Assembly: GCF_910591885.1 (NCBI RefSeq) | Contig: NC_063273.1 | Span: 8,866,001-8,930,000 of the forward strand | DNA from: Bombus terrestris | Lineage: Eukaryota; Arthropoda; Insecta; Hymenoptera; Apidae | Length of the DNA stretch: 64,000 nt | Reading direction: 5' to 3' | Shown: one piece after another, positions 1 to 11,489 of the stretch | Layout of the letters: each line of letters starts with the position of its first letter | How positions within the stretch are numbered: position 1 is the first letter of the stretch | Notes under the pieces: generated by a model | What the model was told of the DNA's origin: nothing | Databases searched by the model: none | The model's input: the letters and a program-made list of their open reading frames with translations, nothing else | Position numbers and translations under genes: made by a program

Positions 1-1146
1 AGCAAGAACGGCGTAAATCAAGTTACAAGCGTTCCTTTTATCTGCTTCTAATCCGGTGTTCGGTTCGACTGAAACTTCTGATTTTCATCGTTTAAAGTTT
101 TCGTTGTTGAATTTTTATTTGAACTGGGAGAAATAAAATATAAGATGTATTCTTTTTTTAACACTTTGACTGTCACGCCGAAATCACATGTTTTTCTCAG
201 AACACAACGGGAGAATTTTTATTATTCAAAGCAGATAATGGCAAAATAATAATAAATTGATTATGTAAGACAACATTCTTCTTCAATGGACCGTTTATCT
301 TATTGGTGGTCACGGGTGACCACCGTGGCGCCTTGGTAACAGTTGATAGCGAAATATTATAACAAGGCATCGTTCATTTCAACAAACCATTCGCATTCGT
401 TATTTTGTCGTAAGCAAAACATGCAGAATATATTGTTGAAACGTGTAGAAGATATTATTAAACAGTATTTGCTCATTCTATATATAACAGTAAAGTATGT
501 GCACACTTCTAACTTCAATTATATGATTATAAAGCAACATTTACGATTATTTTCTAAAGTGTGTTTATAATAATATTCGTAGATTAGCCCTCAAAGATAT
601 GGATGCAAATACAGTGCACCGTTAGATGCAAGATTTATTCTCATTTTTTTTTTATTGATGTTCTAATGAAAATGTTTAATTGTTCAACGGGTTACTTTTT
701 ATTTCAAAGTATATTCTATTTATCGGTTATATTCAAAATGCCCTAACTGTCAATTCTCATACAATTTTTACAATCGTAAGGAGTTCGAGCGCTCCCGTCA
801 TCAATGACCACCGTGGCGTCACAGGAGAAACCGCGACCGGCCATATATGGCCAACGTGGCAGTCAAAGTGTTAAAATTGACGTTTTGACATGAGTTTGCA
901 GTAGTACGTCGAAGCAATTATAGGGTCAACTATCGCGGACGATTTTATTGCATCAATCAAGCGGATAATAAAAGCAAAGTCGCATATAAATTTGATAAAT
1001 CGACGAGCCGTTTTTGTGACATCGTGATGAACATTGACTTGTAGATATAATTAAAAAGGATATGCAGATACAGAGTTGGAAGAAAGGCGCGATCGTTTCT
1101 TGACATATTACGTTGTAGAAGATGCGAATTTTTACGAAACTGTCTG
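1..1146. other. Upstream region of first mtd coding exon
   Basis: Most of this stretch (158-874) is a TTAA-flanked transposon copy. The remaining 1-157 and 875-1146 are AT-rich with no recognisable gene. An in-frame TAA at 1048-1050 precedes the ATG at 1147, and the frame is open between them. A transcription start is expected in or before this stretch, but I could not place a TATA box or initiator with confidence. Confidence 0.5.
158..874. mobile_element. TTAA-flanked non-autonomous transposon, family A copy 1 (717 bp)
   Basis: The element is bounded by TTAA at 158-161 and 871-874. Its terminal inverted repeats read TTAACACTTTGACTGYCACG at the left and the complement at the right. It shares its whole length with copies at 8312 and 36712. 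Inside, near the left end, lies a near-palindrome around GGTCACSGGTGACC followed by ACCGTGGCGCC; the right end carries a related ACCGTGGCGTC. There is no transposase. TTAA target duplication is the hallmark of the piggyBac superfamily, so this is probably a piggyBac-mobilised MITE. Short ORFs inside it are not genes. Confidence 0.9.
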
Positions 1147-1265
1147 ATGCAAAATGTCTGCCAAGGTGTCGTAGGAAATTTCGAAAGAGTCTCTTTCCAA
1201 GCGGCTCGAAGCAGTCACCTTTCTACCTACCGATGGAAGTCGTGTCGCGATTCTATTTCTGCCTT
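1147..1265 (+). CDS. mtd: mtd candidate first coding exon (long isoform)
   Basis: The exon runs from ATG (1147) to a consensus donor, GCCTT|GTAAGT, at 1266. It encodes 39 residues beginning MQNVCQGVVGNFERVSF plus two bases of a split codon. The previous in-frame codon that stops is the TAA at 1048-1050, and 1147 is the first ATG after it, which is why this start was chosen. The two leftover bases (TT) join the single G that opens the 7809 exon to give Leu, and the frame then runs through the next exons. There is no recognised domain, as expected for the unstructured leader of OXR1-type proteins. The exon was recognised only by splice phase and donor quality, so it could be wrong; a non-coding first exon is the alternative. 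Confidence 0.5.
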
Positions 1266-3954
1266 GTAAGTACCACGTACGTACACTATCGTTCATAAGT
1301 ATTCCGATACTTTAATTGATTTACGCCAGTAAGACGTAGAGCGTGTAACATATAGTAGAAGCGATATGTGACATATTGTACGTCCATGTAATAAATTAAT
1401 GGAAAATGAATAACCATAGAATATTTATTTAATCAATAGGTTGTACATTTTCTTCGATGTTTTTGCAAATGAGTTATTAAAATTAACCGTTGGAATTTTA
1501 AAAGTAGAAATTTATGGAAGTCGAACAAGCGTTAACTGCTTTTTTTTTATTTCAACGATGGAATTGCTGGATCGTTACGCGTTCAATAGAACTTAGAACC
1601 AAAATATTTCGATAAATTTTCCTTATTTTCTTATACTTTCGTAACTTTTTGACGGAAGAATATTCTAATTGTAATTAGAGCTATTGACGTTGCCAAATGC
1701 AACTAAGAACCTGGGATACTTTTGAAGCGTAGTGTACTTGGATAAAACTAGTTTCCAACGCTCTCGGTACCGATCGATGTAGACGGTGATCACGTTGATG
1801 CACTTATGGTCACGGGTCGATGTTATCGAGAGCGTGCATCGACGAAATGCGCAAGGGACGATAAACGTGGCTACGTTCCTCTTCGATGAACAGAATCCTC
1901 AACTCCGTGATTGCGATTTAATAAGCTGGTTTAATTTCTTTTTAACGATGCAATGATAAGCATTTGCATGTGTTCAGACGGTTAATTAGCAGGGAAATGT
2001 GCGAGTATATGGGTCAACGTGTCTGAGAAGATTTTTAAGATAAAAGAGAGGAAGAATGTCGGATAGTCGAGGAATTTTGATTATCAGTTAAAATCTTTGA
2101 GAATTATTGCTGAATAAATAGCGCGAATAACCAACGATGATAAAGTTTATGTAAACAATAATGAGAACTGTAATAACAATGTTCATTACAGGAATAAATG
2201 TTATAAGAGTGCAATAAAATATAATAACAAGGTGCTTCGCGTGTCTGATTCTCTCGTATATTTTAAAGAAGGAAAAAACCACACAAATGTGAAGCAAATG
2301 ATTTTCGCTTATTTCGTATATTAAATTGCTCCTTTAGGATGAGCATGTTAAATCTGGAGTTTCTATGATATATAATAGCTACAAAAGATATTCCATATAC
2401 AATCGTAGATATTGCAATTATTTATTAACGTGCTTTAAAACAAACACAACATTAAATACAAAGAACAGGGGACGAACAAACTAGGTAGAAAACAAGAACG
2501 ATAAAAAATAAGATAAAAGAAGACGATTGACAAAGATAATTGAGAGCAATTATTACAAATAACAATTGTTGAGGATGAATCGCTTCAAGACAGTAACAGA
2601 ATCATAGAAAATGTCAATTTTGTTGTCTATTAAGCTTGTTGACAGATATACACATTCGGCGAATAGAATTAGATTTACCACATGAGCTACGGTGTTGCTG
2701 TTCAAAAAAGCGTAAATGGGAATCTGGAAGTTCTGGAAATTCGTGGCATGTATGATGCGTCTCTGCTCAAGCAGATAATATGTTTCAGCTAAAAAACTCA
2801 AGTATATACTCGATTTTTCAATCGAAAGACACGGGACAAGCCATGTGTCTCGCTGCTATCCTTTAAGAATCTATGTCGGACACCTATCGATAGAGGAACA
2901 TAAGCATTACTGGTAAGGAGACCAGATATCACAACTAAACTCCAAACGGGGACGAAGGCTGCAGTACAACTGTTAGAAAGTATTAATGTCAGTAAAGAGC
3001 TTCGATGCTGTGCTGACGAGACCGAGGATCTTGTAGCATCGGTTAACGATTCCGTGAATTCGAGTTTCAAATGATAAATTGGAAAATAACGTTATTATGG
3101 CATTTATACGCAAATTAATTTAATCGACTTAAAGCTCGAATATTACATTTCGTATCACTTACGCTAGTATTTACATATTATCGTATGACCACGAAGCTTT
3201 GACGCTATGAGAATGGAATGTAGAACTTGATATACCTCTGGGTTTGCTCCGCGCACAGGCATTACAAACACGTCGGATGAAAACTATCTTTTCAATTATT
3301 GATAGTGTTTTATCGATTTTTTTCGCAGAGAAGATACGATAGAACAGTGGGAAATTCATTCGCCAATATCGTCATTTTATTGGTAGCGTTAACATCGGGT
3401 GTTCTGGTGTTATCGATAATTAAGGTAGTAACCTGGATATCGGATAATAATTAGCACGTTATAACGACGAGAGATTATTTGGCAATCCTGAGTGTAGTTT
3501 GCAGAATGTTCTGACAAGTTGTACCTTCGTCGAACGTGGTTTGAACAAGTCGAAGTTTTGTTATCGATGGACGATCAAACGTAGCTTCGTCGAGCTCTTG
3601 ATGTGTTACCAGTCCATCGAACGTAGTTTCGAACAATTTGTGCTTCAATATGCTGTCTATGGTGTTCGTATTTAGAGGACATGAAAACGGATACAGATTG
3701 GATATGTAGAATGCAACGTTGTCCATTGAGAGATCGTGGAATTCGAAGCAGATGAAACGTCAGGCTTGTAAAATGTGATACTCCTTGTATCAAAGGTAGG
3801 AATACGATACATACTGATAAGTCTGCCTTTGTAGAACACTATACTGGTCATCTTGGGGTCGTGGAACGTTATAGCGATGAATCTAAACTCGCAGAATTCG
3901 ATACTCTCTAGAGTTTGGATCCGATCAATGTTTTATCAGAAATGATAATAGCGG

Positions 3955-4290
3955 ATTTCGAGATTTACCAAAGTCGTTGGATATTCGTGGTCTTTCTGAT
4001 CTCTAGATCATTGAGTTTCTGGTTTTTGAAAATCTATACATTTTCAAATATTTGATATTCTTCAGATGTCTACAATTTGTCAAATGTTTGTCGTGTCTGT
4101 GTCTCTAAGATGTTTGGAATTTCTTGGATCTCGGTGATTCTTCAGATCTTTAGATTCTAGATCAACGAGTCTGTGATTTGTAAATCTATACATTGAAGAA
4201 CTTTTAGTATTCTTTAAATATTTAGAATTTTTCAAATCTTTGTCACGTTCATGTCTCTAGAATCTTTGGAATTCCTGTGATCTTTTAAAT
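3955..4290. repeat. Degenerate tandem duplication, unit about 155 bp
   Basis: Two adjacent segments share the same order of landmarks: CTAGATCAWYGAG at about 4002 and 4158, AAATCTATACATT about 30 bases after each, then GTCTCTARRATSTTTGGAAT near 4105 and 4254. The spacing is about 150-156 bases. Poorer TCTAGAATT-like motifs continue to about 4700, suggesting more decayed units. No coding sequence is seen. Confidence 0.65.
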
Positions 4291-5694
4291 TTATAAATGT
4301 GAAAGAATTAGATTCCGAATCGCTGAAACTTCTAGAGTTATTCCAGAACCTTTGTAATACTTGCAACTTTTGTAGCATAGATTTCTAAATTGCCTGAAAT
4401 CTCTTGCTTCTTTTTCTTTAATTTATGAATCTCTATAAAGTCCATAGACTTTTTAAAATTATTCTCAGTCTTATATGATTTTCTGGCATTACTCTAAGTC
4501 CTCTGTAGTTCTTGAAATCTTTGGAACCTTAGATCTCTAGAACATCTGCCATCTCTTTCTATTGACCATAAAATTTCTATGACCACACAAACCTATGAAA
4601 ATATGTCAATTTTTAGATTATTCGACCTTCTAGAATTACTCTACGATGTCCATAGTCCCTGAAATCTTCCAAGTCCACTAAATTCCTGATAGAATTTTCA
4701 CGGTTTCCTAGACCTCACCAATATGTATACAAAATCAAACGAATCACGAATCAAATACGTATCTACTCCCACGACACGGAACATCTGTGAAACAAAATAT
4801 TATTCTCAGAAATATTTCATATTATCGTACCAAGAACTAAAGTTGTCGTATTTTCCTTGGACGATTTGTCAATTGGCTCGAGAGTGAAATTTATTATTTA
4901 TATTTCCCTTCCTCTGTGACCACGTACTTCCTGCACCTTATTGACTTCGCTTTAGCATTACGTATTTATAGTAGTATGAAATATTACCGAGAGAACGTAA
5001 GTACGTGTTTCCTGTTTCCTAACAATTTACACAGCCGAGACCAACTAAAAACTGTTCGTTTCGTTCTTGCGATCTTGATCACAGTGTCAAGCGTGAAGTT
5101 CGTTAAAATTGTTGGCGGAGCAAAACACAAACATCGCGCGTAAATCAGAGCTAGTTCGATCGAAACTAGGTGCTGTTTATTTATTTTTCCCCCGTGTCTC
5201 GTGCTAGTCGATGATTCCGATCTGTTAACAAGGCAGCCTGCCAAACGTGACATTCTGCTGTTTCCAAAAATATAGCCCGATGATATCACGCTTGTTTTTC
5301 CTAATAAATTTCCTTCGTTGTTTTCAACTAAAGGACCATAGCTAGATATTGCAAGGAGCAGAGTTTGATTACTTCGATTTTGCTTATAGACGACAGCTGC
5401 TCGAATATATCAGTGTGATTTATTGTATGGACTGGTCCAACGAATACAATGGATGCTGTACTCTTCTTTGCGACTTACGTGGCAATTTCTACCTTCTTTA
5501 GCGTGTTCCTTTACGATTACCGAATAACGTTAAACCAGAGTGGTAATATAAATTTCTTATTTTTATTTCTTGCGTTTGTGTCCACTTAAATTCTGTGTTA
5601 CAGCGGGAAATGGCCAAACCGCAAATTCATAAAATTGCGAAGCTTTGGGGATATGTAGGTACGTATCACGCAAATTTGTTCACTGCGCCAATTC

Positions 5695-5932
5695 ATTCTA
5701 GAAGGGTGAAATTGACCCTTGAAAATCCGGCTATTTCCCCATTTTACGTTATAACGCGAGAGTTATAAGAGACAGAAAAAAGGTTTTCATACGAAAGTTG
5801 GTTACTTTTCTAAATCAGGATTATCGTTTGACAAAAGAAATATCGATGTTGTAGCGAGCTATGACGCAAAATCGGAAAATAGCCGGATTTCCAGCAGTCA
5901 ATTTCATCCCCTTAGGGAGAATTTGGGCGGCA
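5695..5932. repeat. Inverted-repeat (foldback) element, about 240 bp
   Basis: The left arm carries AGGGTGAAATTGACCCTTG followed by AAATCCGGCTATTT. The right arm carries the reverse complement order, AAATAGCCGGATTTCC then GTCAATTTCATCCCC. The arms are about 45 bases with some mismatches. A related half-copy lies at about 36490-36610. It is probably a non-autonomous DNA transposon of unknown superfamily. Confidence 0.75.
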
Positions 5933-5967
5933 AAAAAGATTGCGGAATATATAGGTATCTATATATA

Positions 5968-6091
5968 CAGGGGTTGAACAAAATAATGGAAAGACTTCTT
6001 ACATACTATATATACCATATATGTATGTATGCCATATTTATATGTATATATAACATATAAAAAGCGTGTCCATTAGTTTCTCCAATCCCTG
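5968..6091. mobile_element. Tc1-type miniature element (124 bp)
   Basis: The ends are inverted: CAGGGGTTGAACAAAATAAT at the left and, read in complement, CAGGGATTGGAGAAACTAAT at the right. They are flanked by TA, the Tc1/mariner target. The interior is AT-rich (TATATATACCATATATG type) with no ORF. Confidence 0.8.
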
Positions 6092-7808
6092 TATATATAG
6101 ATCCTCTTCGTATCGGCGAAGTTTCATAATTTATTGAATTTATGGCTAATTTTTGTCTGTTATTAAATTCCTTAATTTCCTTCATCTACTTGATTGATCT
6201 TAATCTTCCTTAATTGATTCTTAACCTTACAAGGCGTCTGTGGAATGAAGTAACAAAACGTAAATTCTAGGAACAAAAGCCACTTTCATCAGAAGACTTT
6301 CATCGTAATGCACATTTGCAACTATTGTCCGTAAATATCGTGATACGTAAAATGGAAATTACGATCGCGGTGCTCCATGAATGATATTAGTGCGACTCGT
6401 ATAAATCCAAGAAAAAAATATTAATAACTTGCAATGAAAGGGCAATTGATTGCTCGATTGATTTTATTACCGAACAACGAAGCAGGAGGGTGTTTTCTGC
6501 TTCAGTAGTTCTCTGGCGTAATATAAACTACAACTGGATTCGTCGTCTAGAGCAGAAATACACGAGTCGACCTCGGAAACCCGATCGAAAATAGAAGCAA
6601 ACGGTCGCTCGAATGCAGATCCGGTGTAACGAGTGAGCTCGTCAGGATAGGGGACGGTAATCGAATTAAAGCATCGCTGGTAGTTAGCGTCGGATGAAAG
6701 CTGTGACATGACGCTGCGAATGCGCCGTTTCAAATCGAGCAGATCCAGCTCCAGTCATCGTTCGGGGATATCTATTCTGGCATCCTTCCACCATCGTGTC
6801 TTTATATTCCGGCGCGTAATTCGATAATTTGATTTTGCTCAATGTTATGCAAATAGTCCTGCATCGAACAAATTCGTACCGATCGAGCTTGAAATCTCAT
6901 TCTTCAAATAAAATGCACAAGATTATGTCAGATTTTCTATTCATAATTACATTCATATTTACGTTCACACATTTCCTACAATATATTCACACTTTCATGG
7001 TCGATAATAAGAATGAAAGTCAATAAGAGATAAGAATAATCTTTGATATCATTAATAAATACGATTATTTATTGGGTCAATAAATGCTGATTTGATCTGT
7101 ATTATTCGTTAGAAATTACACGTGTGTTTCATTGAAATTACTGAAATGGTTTATTTTATTTTATTGTAAAGGTTTATCGACTTTTGAAGTCGTCTGAATA
7201 ATTACGGGCATCCGGGTATATATCCAAGGTATTGGCGATTGCAATGATGAAATTTGGAAAGTTTTGGTCAGTTGGGAATAATAGTAGAAAACATAGTTTG
7301 CAACTGTATGCTTTTAAATCTTTGATGATGATGTCACACGGTATGTGATATTCCAATATTCCAAGAATTACAGGAAAGTATATGCATGAGCATCGAAATG
7401 TATGTTGTTTTGCAGTTCATTATTTTTGCAATTACCTGCTTGTGTGAGATGATTTTATCGTTGTCGAATTCGAGACTCGAGTCTCTTGTCAGCGTGACGA
7501 CCATTGAATTTTATTTAGTCGCTTTCTGTTATATTTTTTATTTCATATCGATTCAACGTACCTCTTGGTTTCCCTTAGTTTGGCGAAAAATGAACTTTAA
7601 ATTCGATATGTAACAACCAAGGCAATGGAAATTGCTACATTTCACAAATATATCGTTCGTTTTTCTCTCGAACTGAAATTATCCCGTCATTACCCAATTT
7701 TACGATCCCCATCAATTTTATTCGCGCATTAATTTTATTTTAAGCATTTTGGCACGCAGTTGCATGTAAACTCACCGCTGTCGTTTTGGATTGTTTGTTG
7801 CATCGTAG

Positions 7809-7877
7809 GTCCAGGCGAATGTCCCAGGATATCACGCATTCCAGATCCACAGAAAATCTCACAGTACCCTATTTCAG
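7809..7877 (+). CDS. mtd: mtd coding exon 2
   Basis: This is a 69-base internal exon. The acceptor is GCATCGTAG|G and the donor is TTTCAG|GTATGT. It starts with the last base of a split codon, encodes 22 residues SRRMSQDITHSRSTENLTVP then YF, and leaves AG. Joined to the G of exon 3 this gives Arg in frame, so the exon 2-3 junction reads PYF-R-SKSRSVDH. Ser/Arg-rich basic sequence just before an RSVDH motif is what the N-terminal part of OXR1-like proteins looks like. The upstream partner is less certain than the downstream one. Confidence 0.78.
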
Positions 7878-8311
7878 GTATGTACAACTCTACAAATTTC
7901 AATTAGAATGGCTGTACGACGATGAGTTGCAAGCATTATGTATAGGATTAGGCAAAATATATATTTTCTGTGTGTCTACAATTGACTTCAAAAACAGACA
8001 ATGCCATGTAACTTAGAAATTATTTATACACATATCTATATCTTTTATTCGCTGGTCATACATCGTACTATATTATTTCATTTTCTCTTTTCATTCTTAT
8101 ACACCGTGCGTCTCATTTTCATCGATACACGCAGATATCTACTAAACTGTACATTATTGGAAAAAGTATTACGAATAAAGCTTACTTTCCTTCACGGAGA
8201 TGGAGTATCCAGACGGAAGTTTCGAGATTTTAAGCCTGACCTTTGATTTTTCAAATCGGACGAGAATGGAGCATGCTATGTATATTTTAAATTCTCTACA
8301 AAAAAAAAGTA

Positions 8312-8898
8312 TTAACACTTTGACTGCCACGCCGAAATCACATGTTTCGCTCAGAATGCCACGGGAGTATTTTTATTATTCAAAACATATAATTGCAAAA
8401 TAATAATAAATTGATGATGTAAGACAATATTCTTCCCCAATGGACTGTGTATCTTATTGGTGGTCACCGGTGACCACCGTGACGCCTTAGTAACAGTTGA
8501 TTAGCAAACAGTATTTGCTCATTCTATATATAATAGTAAAGTATGTGCACACTTCTAACTTCAATTATATGATTATAAAGCAGCATTTACTATTATTTTC
8601 TAAAGTGTGTTTATAATAATATTCGTAGATTAGTCCTCAAAGATATGGATGCAAATACAGTGCATCGTTACATGCAAGATTTGTTCTCATTTTTTTTGTT
8701 GATGTTCTCATAGAAATACTTAATTGTTCAATGGGGCACTTTTTATTTCAAAGTATCTTCTATTTATCGGTTATATTCAAAATGCTCTAACTGGAATTTT
8801 CATACAATTTTTACAATTGTAAGAAGTTCAAGCGCTCACCAATAGCCACCGTGGCGTCGCAGGAGAAACCGTGACCAACGTGGCAGTCAAAGTATCAA
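8312..8898. mobile_element. TTAA-flanked transposon, family A copy 2 (internally deleted)
   Basis: The left end has TTAA (8312-8315) plus the family terminal repeat CACTTTGACTGCCACG. The right terminal repeat is mutated, ending GTATCAA in place of GTGTTAA. Compared with the copies at 158 and 36712 it lacks about 130 internal bases after the GTAACAGTTGAT motif and about 13 bases near the right end. It holds a perfect GGTCACCGGTGACC palindrome. It is non-coding and probably immobile because of the damaged right end. Confidence 0.88.
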
Positions 8899-9482
8899 GG
8901 TATTCGAGTCGAGGAATGGTCGATTCAAAAGATATTCTAACTTTGATTCTTGCGAATGTTATCGTATGAAAGACGAGGAAAGATAGCGCGGGTATTTCTA
9001 CGTTCTCCTTTTCGTACATTTCGTCCTCTTTCGTACATTTAACTTGACGAAGTTAACATGGTATACCTTTTAAACTAATTGCATACGGGTGTACCTTAAT
9101 ACTTTTCTCTAAATAATTAAAAACAAACTGCATCGAGCGATGAATGAAGAAAAATGTACATATAATTCCATTTAAAAAAGACAAAGGTAGCCTTGAAATC
9201 CCGAAAACGTATTCACCTAGGCAAATCTGGTGGTCGTCGGAACACGTCCCCCTTGAAACAGAACAAGTTTTATCTGAAACGCTTTCTCGAATAATGTATC
9301 GACTATTGTCAATCTGCGAATATAAAATCAAAGTTTTAACCATTCGTCAGGAAGGATTAAAAATCCGCGGACATTGCACAAATACGAGAAGTACGTACTC
9401 ATCGGTTTAGCGGATTTTACTTGTTGCAACATCAGATAACTCGTTCGCGCCTTGTGCTCCTCCATTCGTCAAACTTGTTATT

Positions 9483-9483
<1 letters not shown>

Positions 9484-9510
<27 letters not shown>
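9484..9510. repeat. (TC)n microsatellite
   Basis: A nearly uninterrupted TC dinucleotide run inside mtd intron 2, likely length-variable between individuals. Confidence 0.95.
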
Positions 9511-9514
<4 letters not shown>

Positions 9515-9909
9515 TTTGTAGCCGGCAATTTCATTGACGGAAGCCTTCTATTGTTGCTCGCTATCTTCGCAGGCCATTCTGTGCCGTGGATACGTCTTTT
9601 AGGGTTCGTTTATATACGACGCATGGCTCGTTGCATCGTGAAATTGCATCGTGTCTCGCCTCGCCGACTCTGCTTTTGCAAAGAATACAGAAAAGAAAAA
9701 TGAAAGAATGAAACGGAACAGAAGAGAAACAAAAGGCTACACGAATAATATTCTCTATTTAATCGTGTACGATTCAGTTCTGTTCGTTCGTATTAGAAAT
9801 TTCGAAACTCGTTCGTTCCAACGAACCTATTTTAACGTAGAGAGTCAAGGAATGGAGAAAGTACGGGGTTTCATCGTTTCAATGGTTAATTAAACTTTTG
9901 CTTTCGCAG

Positions 9910-10016
9910 GAGCAAGAGTCGCAGCGTGGATCATGGATTCGCCGCGCCTTTCGATTGGGATTCATCGAAGAACAAGGTCGAAGGACGGTTCGAGTCGGTC
10001 GACGAATTCACGAAGG
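9910..10016 (+). CDS. mtd: mtd coding exon 3 (RSVDH motif)
   Basis: This is a 107-base exon with a strong acceptor (TTTTGCTTTCGCAG) and a perfect donor (GAAGG|GTGAGT). It encodes SKSRSVDHGFAAPFDWDSSK, then NKVEGRFESVDEFTK, and leaves one base. The SxSVD motif near the N-terminus followed by a short Pro/Phe stretch recalls the start of vertebrate OXR1. The leftover G pairs with the AT that opens the 45479 exon to make Asp, so it can splice straight to that exon across a 35-kb intron. It is GC-richer than its surroundings, as expected for coding sequence. Confidence 0.9.
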
Positions 10017-10140
10017 GTGAGTAAAATATTGTTTCCATAAATGTTTATTTAAGAAGGGATTTTCGGGTAACAATAAAAAAGGCAGGTGACTTTTATGAAT
10101 TTATTTTTTTTCTTTTTTGTGGGTCAACTATGAGTCATAT

Positions 10141-10598
10141 GGGACTAGACTTTTTTGAGACGTAGATAGCCTTAAGGTAGAAATTCATTCTTTTATCTCA
10201 GTTCTCCTTATTCGTTCGTTGTGTGTATTATACACAAGTTCTCGTTTCAAGTAGTCGTCTTTGACCATTGAGCTTTGACCTTGTTGTAACCATTGTCACG
10301 GTCATCCGAAAGCAAAAGTTAAGAAATTTACTTCTTTCGGCAAACGAGTTCAATTTATATCGTTTAAAAGAGATATTATAAATAAATGATTAAATCAAAA
10401 TTTGAGGTTCGATTTTTGGAGAAATTTGTAACAGAGGGAATTGATTAATCGATTACTCTTTCGCTTATCACTAATTTAAAAAGTTATTAAACGTGACAGT
10501 TTGGAAAGTTAATAAACGATTAGAAAAATTAAAATAAACAAAATTACATTTTCATAAGTACTTCAAGGCAACATTTACATGCCAAAAAAGTCTAGTCC
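10141..10598. mobile_element. Inverted-repeat element, GGGACTAGACTTTTTT ends
   Basis: The left end reads GGGACTAGACTTTTTT and the right end AAAAAAGTCTAGTCC, an inverted pair bounding about 460 bases. The interior is shared in the same order with a diverged copy near 46364-46801 (TAACCATTG, CACGGTCATC, GAGATATTATAAATAAAT, TTCTTGGAGAAATTT-like blocks). No ORF with a transposase motif is seen. It is a non-autonomous DNA transposon of undetermined superfamily. Confidence 0.72.
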
Positions 10599-11275
10599 AA
10601 TAAGTGAAACTAAAAAAAACCACTTTCCTTCATCGAAGGACTTATTTTCTTAAACTTCCTATCTTCGTTTAATATTTTAACGAATTTGAAGTTCCATCGA
10701 AATTTTCTCTACGATCGTGGGACGTATAGTCGTTGAACAGACGTTAAATCAACGTTTTACCGACATATCCGTAAAGCCAACGAATAAAGGAATGATAAGC
10801 AGAAAAATCAAAGAAACACACCGATACGATAATCGTAACAACTACTAGGACAAACAAAAAATTGCGTTAGGTCGGCAAAGAGGAAGATTATAAAAGGAAA
10901 AACGGGGGAAACGGAGCAACATTCACAGTGGTTTATCTCGAGAACGAAACTCTCGCAGAATTTTCGTTTCGCCACGCGCTCACAAACCGCGTAATTGCTG
11001 AATTATCTCGTACAATTAATCTTTGCTTTCTTTCTCGAAATTCCAATTCATCGGGCACGCACCGAAAGTTCTACTTACGTCTGCTTGCAATTGAATTTAG
11101 ACCCGATCCTGTCGATAACATATCCTTAGAGTTTATTACGGCTTATCGATGTTAACAAGATAAACGATTTTCACCGTGAAAAAATATCGGTGAAAGTCGA
11201 AAGCGATCCAGTGTTCTGATAATAGAGATTGCGGTCGAAATTCATGGTTAAGTAACTGTATATCACGTGGAAGTA

Positions 11276-11489
11276 TTAGGTTGTCCGAAAAATGTCTTTC
11301 TTTCGCAAACGTGTTTTTTACAACAGTGCACCTTCAAATAAACGTGAAACCAAGTCTGTGAAATGTCGTGGTGTTTACCTCGACAGAACAAAATGGACCG
11401 CACGTAATTCGACAAAATAATATAAAACAAAAAACATTTTGCCTCCATTATTTCCTCATAAAACGAAAGAAACTTTTCGGACAACCTAA
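11276..11489. mobile_element. Mariner-type MITE (214 bp)
   Basis: The ends read TTAGGTTGTCCGAAAAATGT and the complement of TTAGGTTGTCCGAAAAGTTT, and are flanked by TA on both sides. A second copy of the same element at 19960-20822 is split by a retrotransposon. The minus-strand ORF across it is not a known transposase. Confidence 0.9.

Larger units (their letters stand above)
1266..7808 (+). other. mtd: mtd intron 1
   Basis: This 6.5-kb intron holds no convincing gene. It contains a degenerate tandem repeat (3955-4290 and decayed further), an inverted-repeat element (5695-5932) and a Tc1-type miniature element (5968-6091). The stretch 2550-3070 is open in two minus-strand frames but shows no family motif. 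The rest is AT-rich single-copy-looking sequence. The donor is GTAAGT at 1266 and the acceptor is ATCGTAG before 7809. Confidence 0.5.
7878..9909 (+). other. mtd: mtd intron 2
   Basis: This 2-kb intron contains TTAA family A copy 2 (8312-8898) and a pure TC run at about 9484-9510. The remainder is AT-rich with no recognisable gene. The donor is GTATGT and the acceptor is TTTTGCTTTCGCAG. Confidence 0.7.

Noticed and set aside
2553..3070. Two overlapping minus-strand ORFs, possible chemoreceptor remains
   Set aside because: Hydrophobic but without any receptor signature, splice sites or consistent frame. Chance ORFs in AT-rich DNA are a simpler explanation.
3475..3793. Minus-strand ORF with repeated TTFD motifs
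   Set aside because: The repetition (CGAACGTAGTTTCG-like words) is a degenerate DNA repeat. Two frames are open equally, and no known protein matches.
5461..5660. Two-exon small gene with an ORF starting MDAVLFFATYVAIS and a second exon MAKPQIHKIAKLWGYV
   Set aside because: The only GT/AG joining gives an early stop. The second part (AAATTCATAAAATTGCGAAG onwards) is shared with a repeat near 36440-36500, so it is transposon-derived.
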